From assembly GCA_029204225.1 (NCBI GenBank), contig CM055100.1, forward strand, positions 22,817,810 to 22,881,809: DNA of 64,000 nucleotides, read 5' to 3'. Position 1 is the first letter of the stretch, and each line of letters begins with the position of its first letter. This stretch comes from Diphasiastrum complanatum (lineage: Eukaryota > Streptophyta > Lycopodiopsida > Lycopodiales > Lycopodiaceae). The notes below the pieces were generated by a model. The model worked only from the letters and a program-made list of their open reading frames with translations, made no database searches and had not been told where the DNA came from. Made by a program: the position numbers and the translations under genes. Positions 30,470-41,005 of this stretch are shown piece after piece.

Positions 30470-33400
30470 GGAGAGGTAGAGTGTGTGTGATATGTGTGTG
30501 TGTGTAAAAGAGAGGGAGTGTTTGTGTGCGCGTGTGAAGTAGAGGGGTGTGTGTATGTGTGTGTGTGTGTGTGCGTGTGTGCGCGTGCGTGAACTTTGAA
30601 ATAGAGGGAGAGTGTGTGTGTGTGAGAGAGGAGAAGGAGAGTGTGACGTGTTTGTGACACGTGTGTGTGTGAAAGAGAGAGAGAGTGTGTGTGAGTGAGA
30701 GGAGAGGGAGAGAGAGTGTGTGTGTGTGTGTGTGAGAATTTAGAAAGAGAGGGAGAATGTGTGTGTGAGCTAGAGTGAGGTTAGAGCTTAGGTTTACCGT
30801 GTTAGAAATTATGATTAGTTTTTAATCTGAAGTTTGAATTTAATACTATTGTTTTGTTGACACTAGATAGCTATTAGCTATGCCCAGACAGCATGATCCT
30901 TTATGGGATCACGTCTCCCTTAATTCAGGTTATGGCACGTCAGGCACGAAGAAGTGGACTTGCAAGTATTGCGGGAATACTTATGGAGGTGGGCCCGTTC
31001 GAATAAGGGCGCACCTTTTACGTCTTCGAGGATACGAGATCGTTGTTTGCACTCAAGCACCAGAGTCACTGAGGATTGCCAAGATCGGGGATGACTCTTC
31101 ATGCTACTACTTCAACCACAGGTGATTCTTGTTTGATCTAAAGCTAAACCTTGAAAATTCAGTCTATACTATATAGTTTGATTACTAAAGAGTAATTAGT
31201 GACTAATTTATTAGCTAACACCATTATTGTTACTGGTGCGGCAAAACGCCGAGATTCCACATCACAGCCGTCACCTGTAGACGGCACTAGCTCCGTTGTA
31301 GTACCCATTCCACTTTCTTCTTTTGGAGGGCCTCTACAGTGCCAATAGGTGGGGCAGGCAATAGTGCTACTGGTAGGGCTGGAGGTGTTAGGGAACGGGG
31401 TCGAGGACATGTGAGAGGCAGGGATGTTTATGTGGCAGCCTTCCAGCAGTCACATAGGGATGCAGCTGCTATTGTTGTTAGGAGGTGCTTTTACAAGAGC
31501 GGCCTCCCCTTTCATGTGGCTATGACCCCTGCATGGAGGGATATGATGCGAGCAATATCTCGTATCTGTGTTGAGTGGGAGGGCCTGACCATGGAGCAGT
31601 TGAGGACGAGAGAGCTACATGCTGAGCGGCTGTTTGTGAATAATGACCTACAACCCATTAGGAAGTCATGGGCGAGGTATACCTTACATCTTCAAAACCT
31701 TTGCACTTACTAATTTAGTACTTTCAAGTTTCGACTTTAAACTTTCAATTTTCAAATTTGCAAGTTAGTTAAAAGGAGTCAACTTTCAAATTTCGACTTT
31801 ATTTGAGTCTTTGGTGTTCAATGTTGAGTGCTCACTACTCTAGCTCGTAACCTAGTAGCCAGAGGCCTACAAGTTACTTGATAGTTGAAACTGTTGTCGA
31901 ATGTTCTAGGTATGGATGCACCATACTATCAGATGGTTGGAACGATGCAAGGAGGCGCCATCTTGTGAATATATTGGTGTCTTCCTACATGGGCACCATG
32001 TTTTTGAGATCCATTGATATGTCGGAGCCAAGCATGGCATTGGATGGCAAGAGATTGTTTGAGTACATCTCACAGGCCATTGAGGAGGTCAGAAAAGAAA
32101 ATGTTGTGCAGGTATGCACTTGCCACTTTCAAGTTTCAACACTGAGCTTTGAAGTTAGTAAGTTACATTTTGTGAATCGTGATTACTGTTTTGAACGTTG
32201 CAATTTTGAATGTTGAGTACTCATGTTGAATGTTCATGAGTTATGATTCGACCTTTGTCGGAATTCCAATGCAGGTTGTCACGGACAACGCATCCAATTG
32301 TGTTGCCATGGGGAAGCTCGTGAATGAGAGGTACCCTTGGATTTTCTAGAGTCCATGTGCTGCACATTGCCTTGACCTCCTGGTTAAAGACATTGCGAGA
32401 TTACCTTGGGTCAAGGAGGTTGTACACAACACGATTCTTGGTGAGATTTGTCACCAAGAGACAGAGGGTCTTGAGCATGTTCAGGTCCCATTCCAGCTTG
32501 GATCTCTTGAGGCCTGCCCCCACTAGGTAACCAACTTCCAACTTCAAACCTGTTTCCAATTTTTTGATTTGCAATTTTGTTTTAGCTTCAAGTCTCAATG
32601 CTCATACTACATAATTTGAATTTCGCTATAGCCTGCTGCCTATGACCAATTACCATTCTTATTTCATCCTAGGTTTGCCTATGTGTTCCTTGTTTTGGGG
32701 CGGCTCATAAAAGTGCATGCAAGCCTGAGGCAAACGGTGGTTTCAAACCATTGGGCAAAGTGGGGTCCATCACGAGAGGCCAGGGCCAAGAGATTTGAGG
32801 CGGTCGTGCTAGGGACTTCATTTTGGGATGATGCACGCGCCATTGTCACATCCATGCAGCCTATCTATAGTGTGTTGCGCCTTACTGATAGAGAGGGTTG
32901 CGCTTTAGGCCTTCTCTATGAGTTTATGGATAGGCTAGGAGAGCAGCTTCAGAGTTGCACCAGCATAGCTCTTGACAGGACGTTGAAAGTTTCAAAGTTG
33001 ATTCTGTTGAACTTATAAACCTAGTCAAATGAATAGTACATGCCACATGAACAATAATTGGCCCTTCTTGCATGATGATGCCTATGTCTCCACTTGAGTT
33101 TGGTAGACCCCCATGCACATGTGCATGGGGGAGTACTAGTTAGATTTCCACCTATTAACATTAGATGTGGCATGCATGCAAATGCATGCATAGGAATTAG
33201 ACACTTGGCATTTGCATGCCAAACCATTGTACATTCACAAAGTCTATTTAATAGAGGCAATCAACCTCCACGAGTATGGTGAGAGAGGGATTTGGAACTT
33301 TCTTTCATCTTCATTGTGCTTTGTGTTTTCTTGCACCATTCTTCATTTTTCTTGTGTAGGAACTCGCTGCAGGGACAGATCTGATTTCTGGTTGCTCATC

Positions 33401-36400
33401 CAATTCTGGTGGAATCAAGTGCAAATTGCTTGTAGGAGGAGGGCGCTATCAACCATACTACTTCGACTATCACTTTGTACTGCCAATGGGCATGCACAGA
33501 TTCTCGCAACCTAATAACCTATCCTGATAATATCAATAATTGACTGAGGAAAGTGACCATACACAACTTCTCCTCTTAAAATTGCATCTCTAGAGCATTC
33601 TCATGAAATTGGATGTGTCTACTTGGTACTATGAGATGTGTAAACCCCAAAAACCCTCAAATACACATTTCAAAAAAAGAAAAATTAAAAAAAAATTCCC
33701 ATTTCAAACCTGAACCAGATGTTTCATACGCGTTTCGAAACGACGTACGAAATGAGCCCATGAAACATTGGCCAATAAGAAGAGAAGAGCTATAATTTTT
33801 CAAAAATGACGTGTCTATTTGAATCACTTTTCTGCAACATCGATATTGCAACTGCCCACATCACTACAGTGCACAATTGTGAAATATGCAATATGACAAA
33901 AAGTCGGAAAGCTGCAAAGTCACTTCCTCTTTCCTGTTTTTTTTCAGCATAGAGTGTTCAAACTGATGAAGTTTCCAAGGGGGCAATGCTTAAACCCACT
34001 CCACACGACCGGCCCCAACTGATTCGAATGCCACTAAGTACCTCTTATTACCCCACATGATCCAAGTACATGCCATGCAACTCCCATGTGCACTTTGAGT
34101 GTGCACAAGTGACCACTCTACTTATACCCAATCGTAACCCTGAGTGTTAACCACCAGTTAGTGCCTAAGCTTATCCCAACGCTAGACGCTGAGTAACCAC
34201 AGTTAGTCGGGGACGTAACATGACTCTTCTAGTGTTTCAAATTTGCAACATAACTTTCCAACATGCTCCCTTTTGCCACATCTTTAACCAGCAAAGTTTT
34301 AAAAAATCATCATTCTGGATATTTATTTGAAAGAGTTGACTTATAAGTTGGCCGCCAATCTCTCTACGGAGTTGGCTTATGGTAATTTGTGTCAACCTGG
34401 TCCTATATGTAGAAAACTTATAAGGTCTCACTATGAAGAGTTGACTTATAAGTTGGCCGCCAATCCCTCTACCCAAGTAAATGAGAACAAGGTAGAACAA
34501 GATATCATCCAAATGTACGTTGCAAGGCCAATTACATCTTCGGGGTTGAAGATCAAACAAGCAGTTACTGGTTCTTTAGGATTTAGATTGCTAGTTCTAC
34601 GTTTTTAAATGTAGGACTGACGATAGAATAGTACGATTCCGGTATTGCAAAATTGTACAAAATAAATTTATGAATCCTTACAATTTTGCTAAAAAGGAAT
34701 GCCTTCTAGCTCAGAATGTTGCAGACCTTTCAACAGAGAAACTGGCTGACCAATTTATAAACGATTCTACAGTTACTAGACAGCTGCCACATTTCCAAAT
34801 TGTAGAACTAAGTTCTATCTTGTGGAATTAAGAAACTTGCAGACAACTACAAACTAGTTTTCTACATGTAGGACCAGGTTGACACAAATTACCATGGGAG
34901 ACATTTTGAACAAAAGTCAATGGCTTGGATGATGACATACCCGAGGAAAAGCAATGCTCTTCTTAGAGACAACTAAACAAGCTGCTCTTGCTAAGGTGTC
35001 AATAGCATGTTGTCGTAGAAATGTAACACAGCTTGAAAGTGTATCTGGTGACTCAAAAGCCTGCCAACCAGAAATGCCAACTGAGTGACAGTAGATCCGC
35101 TTGATACACTCTCAACTTACATAAGTTTCTACTGAGACTTAAACCAGCTCACAGTTAAGGTGATACTTCCTAGGTCCATATTACTACTGAATATCCAGCA
35201 GGTGTGAAAGGAAAATGGTAAAAACACACAAACTCGCTGTACATAGCTCATTAGAATACCTGTTTCAATACTGAATTTCAGCAATTTTAGCACAACATTT
35301 CATCAATAACTGCTTACATAAACAACGGGTACCAGCCATAGACAAGCCTCAGGACCATATAGAAAGTGACCAAACCTTTTCCACAGTGACAACTTGCAAT
35401 GAATCGTTCAGATCTTTGTCTATTTTCCCGACCAAGAAATGAACACGAGCCTGCAATTTGCACTCCGAATTGATGTAGTCATTTATTGAAGATTCAATTA
35501 TGTTTTTGAAGAACGTATGAACCTCGATAGAATCGCTTTCCAAATGATCAACCTTTGCCTACACATCCCAAAAACGGTACTCTGAGAAAGGTTCGTAGTT
35601 CTGTTGCACTAAGTTGTAAGTTGCCCAGGTAAATGTTGAAGTCCAGCTATAGGGCACCAGTTGTATCACAGCTCACAAATACAAAAACTTGATTTAGCAC
35701 AATACCAGGCTCACCAATTCAGTTTTCAACTGCTCAAGCACAGCACCTACTGTTGCACCATCTGTCATTTTGGCACTTCCTGATTTTTCTTGAGCTCTTC
35801 TTTTGTCTCTAACCAGCTGTGACAGTCTTCTGATTTTTGTGGCTACTTCAACACTCTTAGGATTCTGCTCCAATGCCTCACGATAAGCCAGAAGGGCCTG
35901 CGTTTCCAGAATCAGAATAAAAAATCTTTTCCAGAAGCCGGTAAAAAGACAATTCACATATCCTCTTTGACTCTCTGGCGTACATCTGGGATAGTTTTTC
36001 AAATGGAGCCCACTAACAGTCTATACAATCAACCCCATCATGCATAGATGGACTAAATGCAATGTTATCCCTACTCACGTCACCAGCACCCAAGGGTTGG
36101 TATAGGTCACATGCACAAACATATGTACATAATGTACATAGACTGACGTACTGAATTTCTACTATTTCTCCAAAGGTGAAGGGTCATATGAGTCTAGCAC
36201 TAAAAAGCAAAACTGACCAAATGGAATCCCTACTTCCTCACAAAAACGACAGAAGATTTTACACTTCATCACTTCAGGTTGTTACAACCTAACTAAAAAG
36301 CATAGTTAGAGGGAACAATGCAACACAAAAGATGGAAAGAATTAGCACATATTTGTCTATAAAGAACCTGGAAAGCGTTCAGATCAAACATTTACTGGCT

Positions 36401-39400
36401 CTTCTTCAGGCATAAAAGATTTATTCAAAAACCAATGCTTACAGGAACTTGCATAACCAACAGCCACCAAACCTTAACTGCAGCAAGGAACATCACGGCA
36501 AAAATAGCAAGAGTTTACTGTGGAGAAAGGCTCAAAGTACCTCATCATAATGTTCCATAGCCTCGAGCGCACATCCCTTCCTAAAATAGCCCTACCATGC
36601 ACAGTCAACAACCTGCTCCTGTTATCCCAAATTGGCAAGTCCCTGCAGAATAAATAGAAAGTAAATATGGTGCAGGCAGGGTGGGAATTTTAACATTTAT
36701 GTGGGGTGATAACACATATGGGAGAACACAACACACAAAATATTAATAAATACACAATTACAAAAACCAACTTCAAGGGTTTATCAATCAACACCTTCTC
36801 CCAGGTAGGATTAAGTTGCACAGCCATTTCCGCATCTGAAAGAGCTTTTGTAACTTTCAATAGATTCAAAAATGCAGCAGAGCGATTGCTGCAAGAAATA
36901 AATTGGAGGAATTAACTTGGATTGGCGGAATAACATAATCACCAAAACACTTCATAACCTAGCAAAGGCAAGACAATCTCGACCTCAGAACAGAGAAATT
37001 AAAAAGCTCTGGCAACGCAATCAAATTAAAACAAAAAAAAGAGTTTGTCGAGGATGCATCTTCTTTATGTTTCAAAGGTTTAGAACTTAGAAAAGCCTTG
37101 AATTTTGAAAAGAATTTCAACATATCAATGAAAACACACACAAAATAAGTCCCTTGAATTTTGAAAATAATTTCGACATACCATTGAAAATACACACAAA
37201 ATAAATCTTCAAGTAAAGACTCTATAGTCAAACAAGGTAAGCAGTCCATCTTGACCAGGAACATGCGAACATGGCATTTTAGACATCCCTCCGAGTTCCC
37301 AAATTACCAGATCTGGGAACCATGGAAACCCCGGTTTGGGAGCATGGAAATATGTTCAAAATACACGGAAATGCACATTTTTATGTGGTCACAGTTCCTG
37401 CACAGATGCAAAACTGAAAGGATATTGGACAAAACAACAAAAATCTAGGAGTACTTCACATATAAATTGACCATTTTTTATGTATATGTTATTAGTATGT
37501 CTTAGTACGCTGACACAGTATTTCCATTCTCATCTTCTCGGGGATGTTATGTTCCAGTTCCTATTCCTGCAATCTGGGATGTGTTCCAGCCCTTGATCAC
37601 CCTGAAGCAGCCTAATACATGAGCAGCTCACGAACAGCACTACTGGCATTCTCTCAGGTAAAAATGTAACATTGATAAACAAGACACTGACTGCAATTTC
37701 AAAGACAGTATACCTAGATAAACGAAGAGAGGTGTGGATTCACTGTGGAATATAAACTTATGAAGAAAAACCCAGCATTTTTACTCAAAACACTAAAAAG
37801 AAGTGCAACGCAACTGTCTTCCACAAAAGATGTCCTCTCAGTTGTCCAATGAAAACAATGACACAAAGTTGAAACTAAGTTAACCAAGAACTTTGAGCAA
37901 TTTCTAAAATGGAATATGTCACAATGATAGGTGGCGATACTCGATGTGTCAAAATAACTGGAAATGCTTTGACAGCTATGAGTTGTTAAAGGCATATGCT
38001 TCTATGCAAGACTTATGCAATTTTTATAATTATAAATTAATAGGCTTTGGCATAAGGAAAATGTTCAAAAATGAAGCGATATATAAGTGCAAAAGAACCG
38101 CCTTCCGCGTGAGATATCTCAACCATCAAGACAAACTTCGCGTGAAGCTGAAACTCAGTTAAGCATCAACTATTCTCAAATAAAATGCAGGTCACCATAA
38201 TAGGTACAAATATTAGGTGAATCAACAAAATCAGATATTCTTTTACAGCCTTAATTGCAAAATATTAAAGGCAAAGCTTCTACGCACAAGCTCAGTACTT
38301 TTGCTTAGGTTTTACCACAAGCAAGACATTCAACAATAAAGCATTCCAATTGCTCAAAATTCATGGTTAACTCAAAGTTCCAACATGATGCATTCCGATT
38401 TGTAGATCACCATGTATTTCTCAAAAGCACAGATAGATTGACCTTGAAAAGAGTAGAAATGTCAACAACAATATATTTTTTATGCCTTTGCCAACACACA
38501 TCCTATTCAAGCTCATTTGCTCTGTTTTCTAAGCAATACGATTTTCTTAGGTAGACACGACAATGCATAAGAAGTTAATGGCAGCCCACAAGAACAAGTT
38601 GAGAACCGCAAGACAAGGATCAAGTGCAAATAACCAACAAAAATTTAACCAGCAACCTGAACCTACGTTACCGAAAAACTTAGAGGAAAAGGGTTTACAG
38701 AAACTAGAAACAGGCCTTCAGTGAGCATTTTTTGAGTAAACTCTACAAGAAAATATCTTGAACAAACCAAAAGCGCTAAGGACCTAAACCCGTTCAAAAT
38801 TTTCTTGGTATTTCCCTTTAAGAACTTTCCATGTTACAAACGTTTGATTCTTTGGCCGACCTACAAAAAAATCTTTACATGTACAAAGACAATAAAATCC
38901 ACATGAAATTTTTTTGTCTTGGATACCCCTTTATGTGGCTGACTGAAGTCAAACTCCAAACTTCAAAGAACATTAAAATTTTAAGAATTATGCAATAGAA
39001 TTGACCCGTTGAAAGGAGCTCTTCACCAACACTACACTTATGGGGGGAATGAAAGTCCACATGTTTAAATGGAGATTGTACCTCATTTCACTAAATTAGA
39101 CATATTTAGACTTAAATAACTTTCGTATTACGTGTGCATCGTACAGGAGATTGTTCTGTACGGCTGAGAATTCTCGCTTGATGTCCTGCATTTTAAGATG
39201 TTATTGATGCTTTTAAATGATTTTATTGGGGTTTGCATATAAGCTCAGAGTATGGCTGGCTACGGTTTATGTGGATTTTGATTTTGATTGGTTTAGGGTT
39301 ATCAATAGTCATGTGCTAAGTTTTAGTAAAAGAGGTTTTTTTGGGGACTAAATCAGGTAGTGGAGATGGTTGTAATGTTTTAGAAGTTTCTATATGCAAA

Positions 39401-39923
39401 ACTAATAAGATTTTGTTATTTAATTGCAATTTGAATATGATAAACTTAACAAAGTCTCCGTGCTCTTAACTTTCAACAAATATTCAAATTTTCTTCGTTT
39501 TTAGTCTGTACATAGCGAACGAAATCCTTCTGTTCGTGCCTTGGGCCCCCAAAAACGTGAGGAAGGGGTATCTATGATTGTTTACATTCATGAGGAACTA
39601 AACTTAAAATGCCTTTACATTTTTATATGGGAATATCTCTTTAAAACGTTGAAATCGTAAGAAAGCATCAACTTACAAACAAGGCACCGCAATATTTAAG
39701 TCTATATGAAGAACACAGAACTAGAACCTTGCCAGTGATAAAAAGCAAAAAAAGAAATGAGGATATTAGCATGCCTGTAAAGGGCTGCATTGGAGGGATC
39801 TGCCTTGATTGCTTGAGTGTAAACCGCAGCCGCTTTAAGGTATTTGCCTGCTTTGAAAAACGCATTCCCTTCCTCCCGGAGCGACTTCGAGGCCATGGCG
39901 CTACTGCTGTCGTCCCCCTGCAT
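25393..39923 (-). CDS. TPR3: Carboxylate-clamp TPR protein (TPR3-like co-chaperone), eight exons
   Basis: The joined exons are 39775-39923, 36795-36888, 36541-36591, 35715-35897, 35376-35558, 34941-35060, 26614-26747 and 25393-25450. All phases match without a stop, giving 323 residues, or 314 from the better-context second ATG at 39896. The first about 110 residues form three TPR helices pairs; clamp positions R7, N11, N42, K72 and R76 (314-residue numbering) suit binding the C-terminal EEVD of Hsp70/Hsp90. A Lys/Arg-rich linker, an alpha-helical middle and a conserved C-terminal domain (W-x-GQG ... [12 protein letters not shown]) follow. Order and motifs match Arabidopsis At1g04190 (TPR3) as I recall it. 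Co-chaperone function in the cytosol is inferred from the family. Confidence 0.88.
25535..25585 (+). repeat. (TC)n microsatellite in intron 7
   Basis: About 51 bases of TC. In the TPR transcript it reads GA and ends 85 bases before the exon 8 acceptor. Confidence 0.97.
25960..26463 (-). mobile_element. copia 3' end with LTR, inside intron 7
   Basis: On the minus strand the pol C-terminus [20 protein letters not shown] ends in a stop. A tract AAGGGGGAG follows, and an LTR starts TGTTAGAAATTAATG at 26332. A TATA box (CTATAAGAG on the minus strand, near 26160-26172) lies in it. The inner end of the LTR near 25960 is a guess. The upstream side is cut off at 26463, so only about 130 bases of pol remain. 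Confidence 0.8.
26614..26747 (-). CDS. TPR3: TPR gene exon 7
   Basis: It encodes [20 protein letters not shown] through EKGKYIC plus AG, between TTGCAG and GTACAA. It matches the expected C-terminal domain and lies 8.2 kb from exon 6, with three or more transposon relics between them. Confidence 0.88.
26748..28675. other. Intron 6, part without recognised elements
   Basis: AT-rich sequence without a gene. Minus-strand frames near 26937-27173 are open but unsupported. Confidence 0.5.
28676..28795 (+). repeat. Two-copy 60-bp tandem repeat
   Basis: The units 28676-28735 and 28736-28795 start ATCACTTGCATAA and end ACTAGTCCTT, differing at about five positions. Confidence 0.9.
28840..30390 (+). 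pseudogene. Scrambled Ty3/gypsy pol relic in intron 6
   Basis: Plus-strand pieces in several frames: an integrase-core fragment first ([20 protein letters not shown], 28870-28935, then [17 protein letters not shown]), next RNase H ([15 protein letters not shown] near 29390 and [11 protein letters not shown] near 29570), then the integrase zinc finger ([15 protein letters not shown] near 29800) and weak core remains to about 30380. An integrase-core fragment ahead of RNase H is out of order, so two fragments or a rearrangement are present. Many stops; clearly dead. Confidence 0.7.
30417..30780 (+). repeat. Mixed (GT)n/(GA)n simple-repeat region
   Basis: Interspersed runs of TG and AG dinucleotides over about 360 bases. 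In the TPR transcript this is AC/TC-rich. Confidence 0.95.
30880..33018 (+). pseudogene. hAT transposase relic (BED finger, DUF659) with introns
   Basis: The N-terminus reads DPLWDHV ... [20 protein letters not shown], a BED zinc finger (30895-31015). The transposase continues as [21 protein letters not shown] (31460), [20 protein letters not shown] (31912), [15 protein letters not shown] (32274) and [20 protein letters not shown] (32350), the DUF659/hAT order. Introns fit VVQ|VVTDN (32112-32273) and APTR|FAYVF (about 32527-32672). A TAG replaces the Trp usual before SPCAAHC, and a frameshift lies near 32430. The protein breaks off near 33000; the C-terminal dimerisation domain and the inverted-repeat ends were not found. 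Confidence 0.82.
33019..33600 (+). other. Unassigned LTR- or Helitron-like sequence with palindrome
   Basis: It holds a perfect 24-base palindrome at 33108-33131 (arms CCCCCATGCACA), followed after four bases by CTAG (33136-33139) and T, like a Helitron 3' end. CATGCATG-type RY motifs cluster at 33170-33230. There is no gene. Confidence 0.4.
33601..34331. other. No recognisable gene (intron 6)
   Basis: A short block at 33720-33760 has ACGCGTTTCGAAACG, like the half-sites in the LTR at 121-190. Nothing else is recognised. Confidence 0.4.
34332..34475 (+). repeat. Duplicated 35-bp block
   Basis: GAGTTGACTTATAAGTTGGC with its continuation up to CTCTAC occurs at 34332 and again at 34438, differing at one base. 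The second copy lies inside the inverted-repeat element at 34380-34895. Confidence 0.85.
34378..34896. mobile_element. Inverted-repeat element, about 39-bp ends
   Basis: The left end (from 34378, ATGGTAATTTGTGTCAACCT...) is the near-perfect inverse of the right end (to 34896, ...GTTGACACAAATTACCAT), 39 bases with one mismatch (TATATG/TACATG). The roughly 520-bp body has no coding frame. No clear target duplication flanks it, so the superfamily is open. It lies 44 bases past the exon 6 donor. Confidence 0.7.
34941..35060 (-). CDS. TPR3: TPR gene exon 6
   Basis: It encodes [20 protein letters not shown] through SIAFPR, between TTGGCAG and GTATGTC. The SPDT...FLRQ block is typical of TPR3-type proteins. 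It is followed by the 8.2-kb intron 6. Confidence 0.9.
35376..35558 (-). CDS. TPR3: TPR gene exon 5
   Basis: It encodes 61 residues, from [10 protein letters not shown] to VVTVEK, between GTGTAG and GTTTGG, in phase 0. This is the helical middle region of the family. Confidence 0.88.
35715..35897 (-). CDS. TPR3: TPR gene exon 4
   Basis: It encodes [20 protein letters not shown] and the charged linker ending LKTEL, between ACGCAG and GTGAGC. It closes the third TPR and starts the basic linker. Confidence 0.9.
36541..36591 (-). CDS. TPR3: TPR gene exon 3 (51 bp)
   Basis: This small exon encodes [17 protein letters not shown], with clamp residue R76, between a GGTAG acceptor and a GTACTT donor. 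The phase is 0 on both sides. Confidence 0.88.
36795..36888 (-). CDS. TPR3: TPR gene exon 2
   Basis: It begins after TTTCTTGCAG and encodes [20 protein letters not shown] through NPTWEK, ending at a GTGTTG donor. This is the second TPR, including clamp residue N42. Confidence 0.9.
37096..37206 (+). repeat. Two-copy 56-bp tandem repeat in intron 1
   Basis: The copies 37096-37150 and 37152-37206 begin CCTTGAATTTTGAAAA and end ACACACAAAATAA; about six differences by eye. Confidence 0.9.
37207..39774. other. Rest of intron 1 of the TPR gene
   Basis: I see no transposon protein or RNA gene here, only AT-rich intronic sequence. Confidence 0.5.
39775..39923 (-). CDS. TPR3: TPR gene exon 1
   Basis: It encodes the first TPR ([20 protein letters not shown]) and runs to ...ALY plus AG. 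Two in-frame ATGs exist: 39923, the first in the leader, and 39896, which has a better context (GCCATGG). The exon is followed by GCATGC, so the donor is GC, not GT. Joining to exon 2 restores ALYSNRSAAF, the standard TPR sequence. Confidence 0.9.
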
Positions 39924-40016
39924 TGCTGCTCGTTTCGATCTCACAAGAATTTGCGCAATACAAAATCGATCGTTAAGCTACGAACAAAGAATGAACAGAA
40001 AGATAAGCAAAGGTCG

Positions 40017-40073
40017 AAAACCCTAACCCTAGTATGGTGTCAAAAATCTACGCAACGAGTAAGGTATTATAAA
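40017..40073 (-). promoter_or_regulatory. Core promoter of the TPR gene: TATA-like box and telo-box
   Basis: On the minus strand TTTATAAT (40073-40066) lies about 145 bases before the first ATG. A telo-box (AAACCCTAACCC on the plus strand, 40018-40029), common in promoters of plant growth and translation genes, follows it. Upstream is a run of 11 C then 6 C on the coding strand (40076-40093). Confidence 0.5.
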
Positions 40074-40093
40074 GAGGGGGGGGGGGTGGGGGG

Positions 40094-41005
40094 CACTTGC
40101 CATTTCATGTGGCTTAATGGCAGCACCACCACCACTTGGATTCTTGCCATGTGGCATACTTTCCACTCAAACTCTTCTCAATGGTTAATCTTGATTAAAT
40201 ACATGGCAAGATTTGATGACAAAATCCAACAATGACAATAATATCCTTGCTTTCTATTAAAAATGATGGGAAAGCCCATGATCGTACAAAAAGATTAAAG
40301 TATTCTAATCATATTGTGTGTCATTTAAATACCAGGCTTGCTCTTACACTAACTTATGAAGGTCAAGGCCCCATCTACAATTAGCAAATCATCAACTCTC
40401 TTCTTTAGACTAGACTCAAACTAGATAAGGGAAAATATTTGAGTGACTTGTACATAGTCTCGTGAGTACTCTCTCTTGAAAAAACATTGTTGGAGTTGCT
40501 AGATGACATGTTAGTTGCCCATATCAAGATGGGGGGAATTGGTTTTACTATTTGGTCTGCCCTCTTCGACTGCAAGTAGGTCGAGTAGAGGACAACGACT
40601 TGAAGCCCCTTGTTGATGGACTTCAAATCTTGGTCAATCTCAATAGTGCATATGCTTTGTTCCTGCTGGCAATTGTAATGCATTGTGAATTATAATGTTG
40701 TTCTAGAAAATTGGGTGGGACCTATAAAGGTATTTTTATCCATGGGCAAACAAAGCAACAAGAGGTTTTATCTTCTCAACCACTTGAGTGGATTGCTCCT
40801 AGCATTTGGATCAGATGGTGGAGAATGCAACAAATTCTAAGAGCAAAGCTTTGTATATTTTAGAAATGGATCCAAATTTCCCAGTTGCAATGGAGTGAAC
40901 TTGGTGGAGGCTGTGTCCAAGGAAAGCTAGGTGGAGGTGTAGGCAGATGGAGTCCAAAAAGTCGTGTATGAGGAGCTGGTCTATGCTAGTTAGCCATGTT
41001 ATATC
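40094..41005. other. No recognisable gene
   Basis: This lies between the TPR promoter and an LTR. A 92-codon minus frame (40405-40683) has no recognised motif. Confidence 0.4.

Noticed and set aside
30412-30660. 82-codon minus-strand frame rich in Thr-His
   Set aside because: It is a translation of (GT)n/(GA)n simple repeat.
33003-33336. Solo LTR starting TGTTGAACTT
   Set aside because: No matching target duplication, primer site or partner; ends could not be fixed.
34237-34560. Minus-strand frame with [11 protein letters not shown], considered as TPR exon 7
   Set aside because: The resemblance was superficial; the true match ([16 protein letters not shown]) is at 26614-26747 with proper splice sites. 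The frame falls mostly in the inverted-repeat element.
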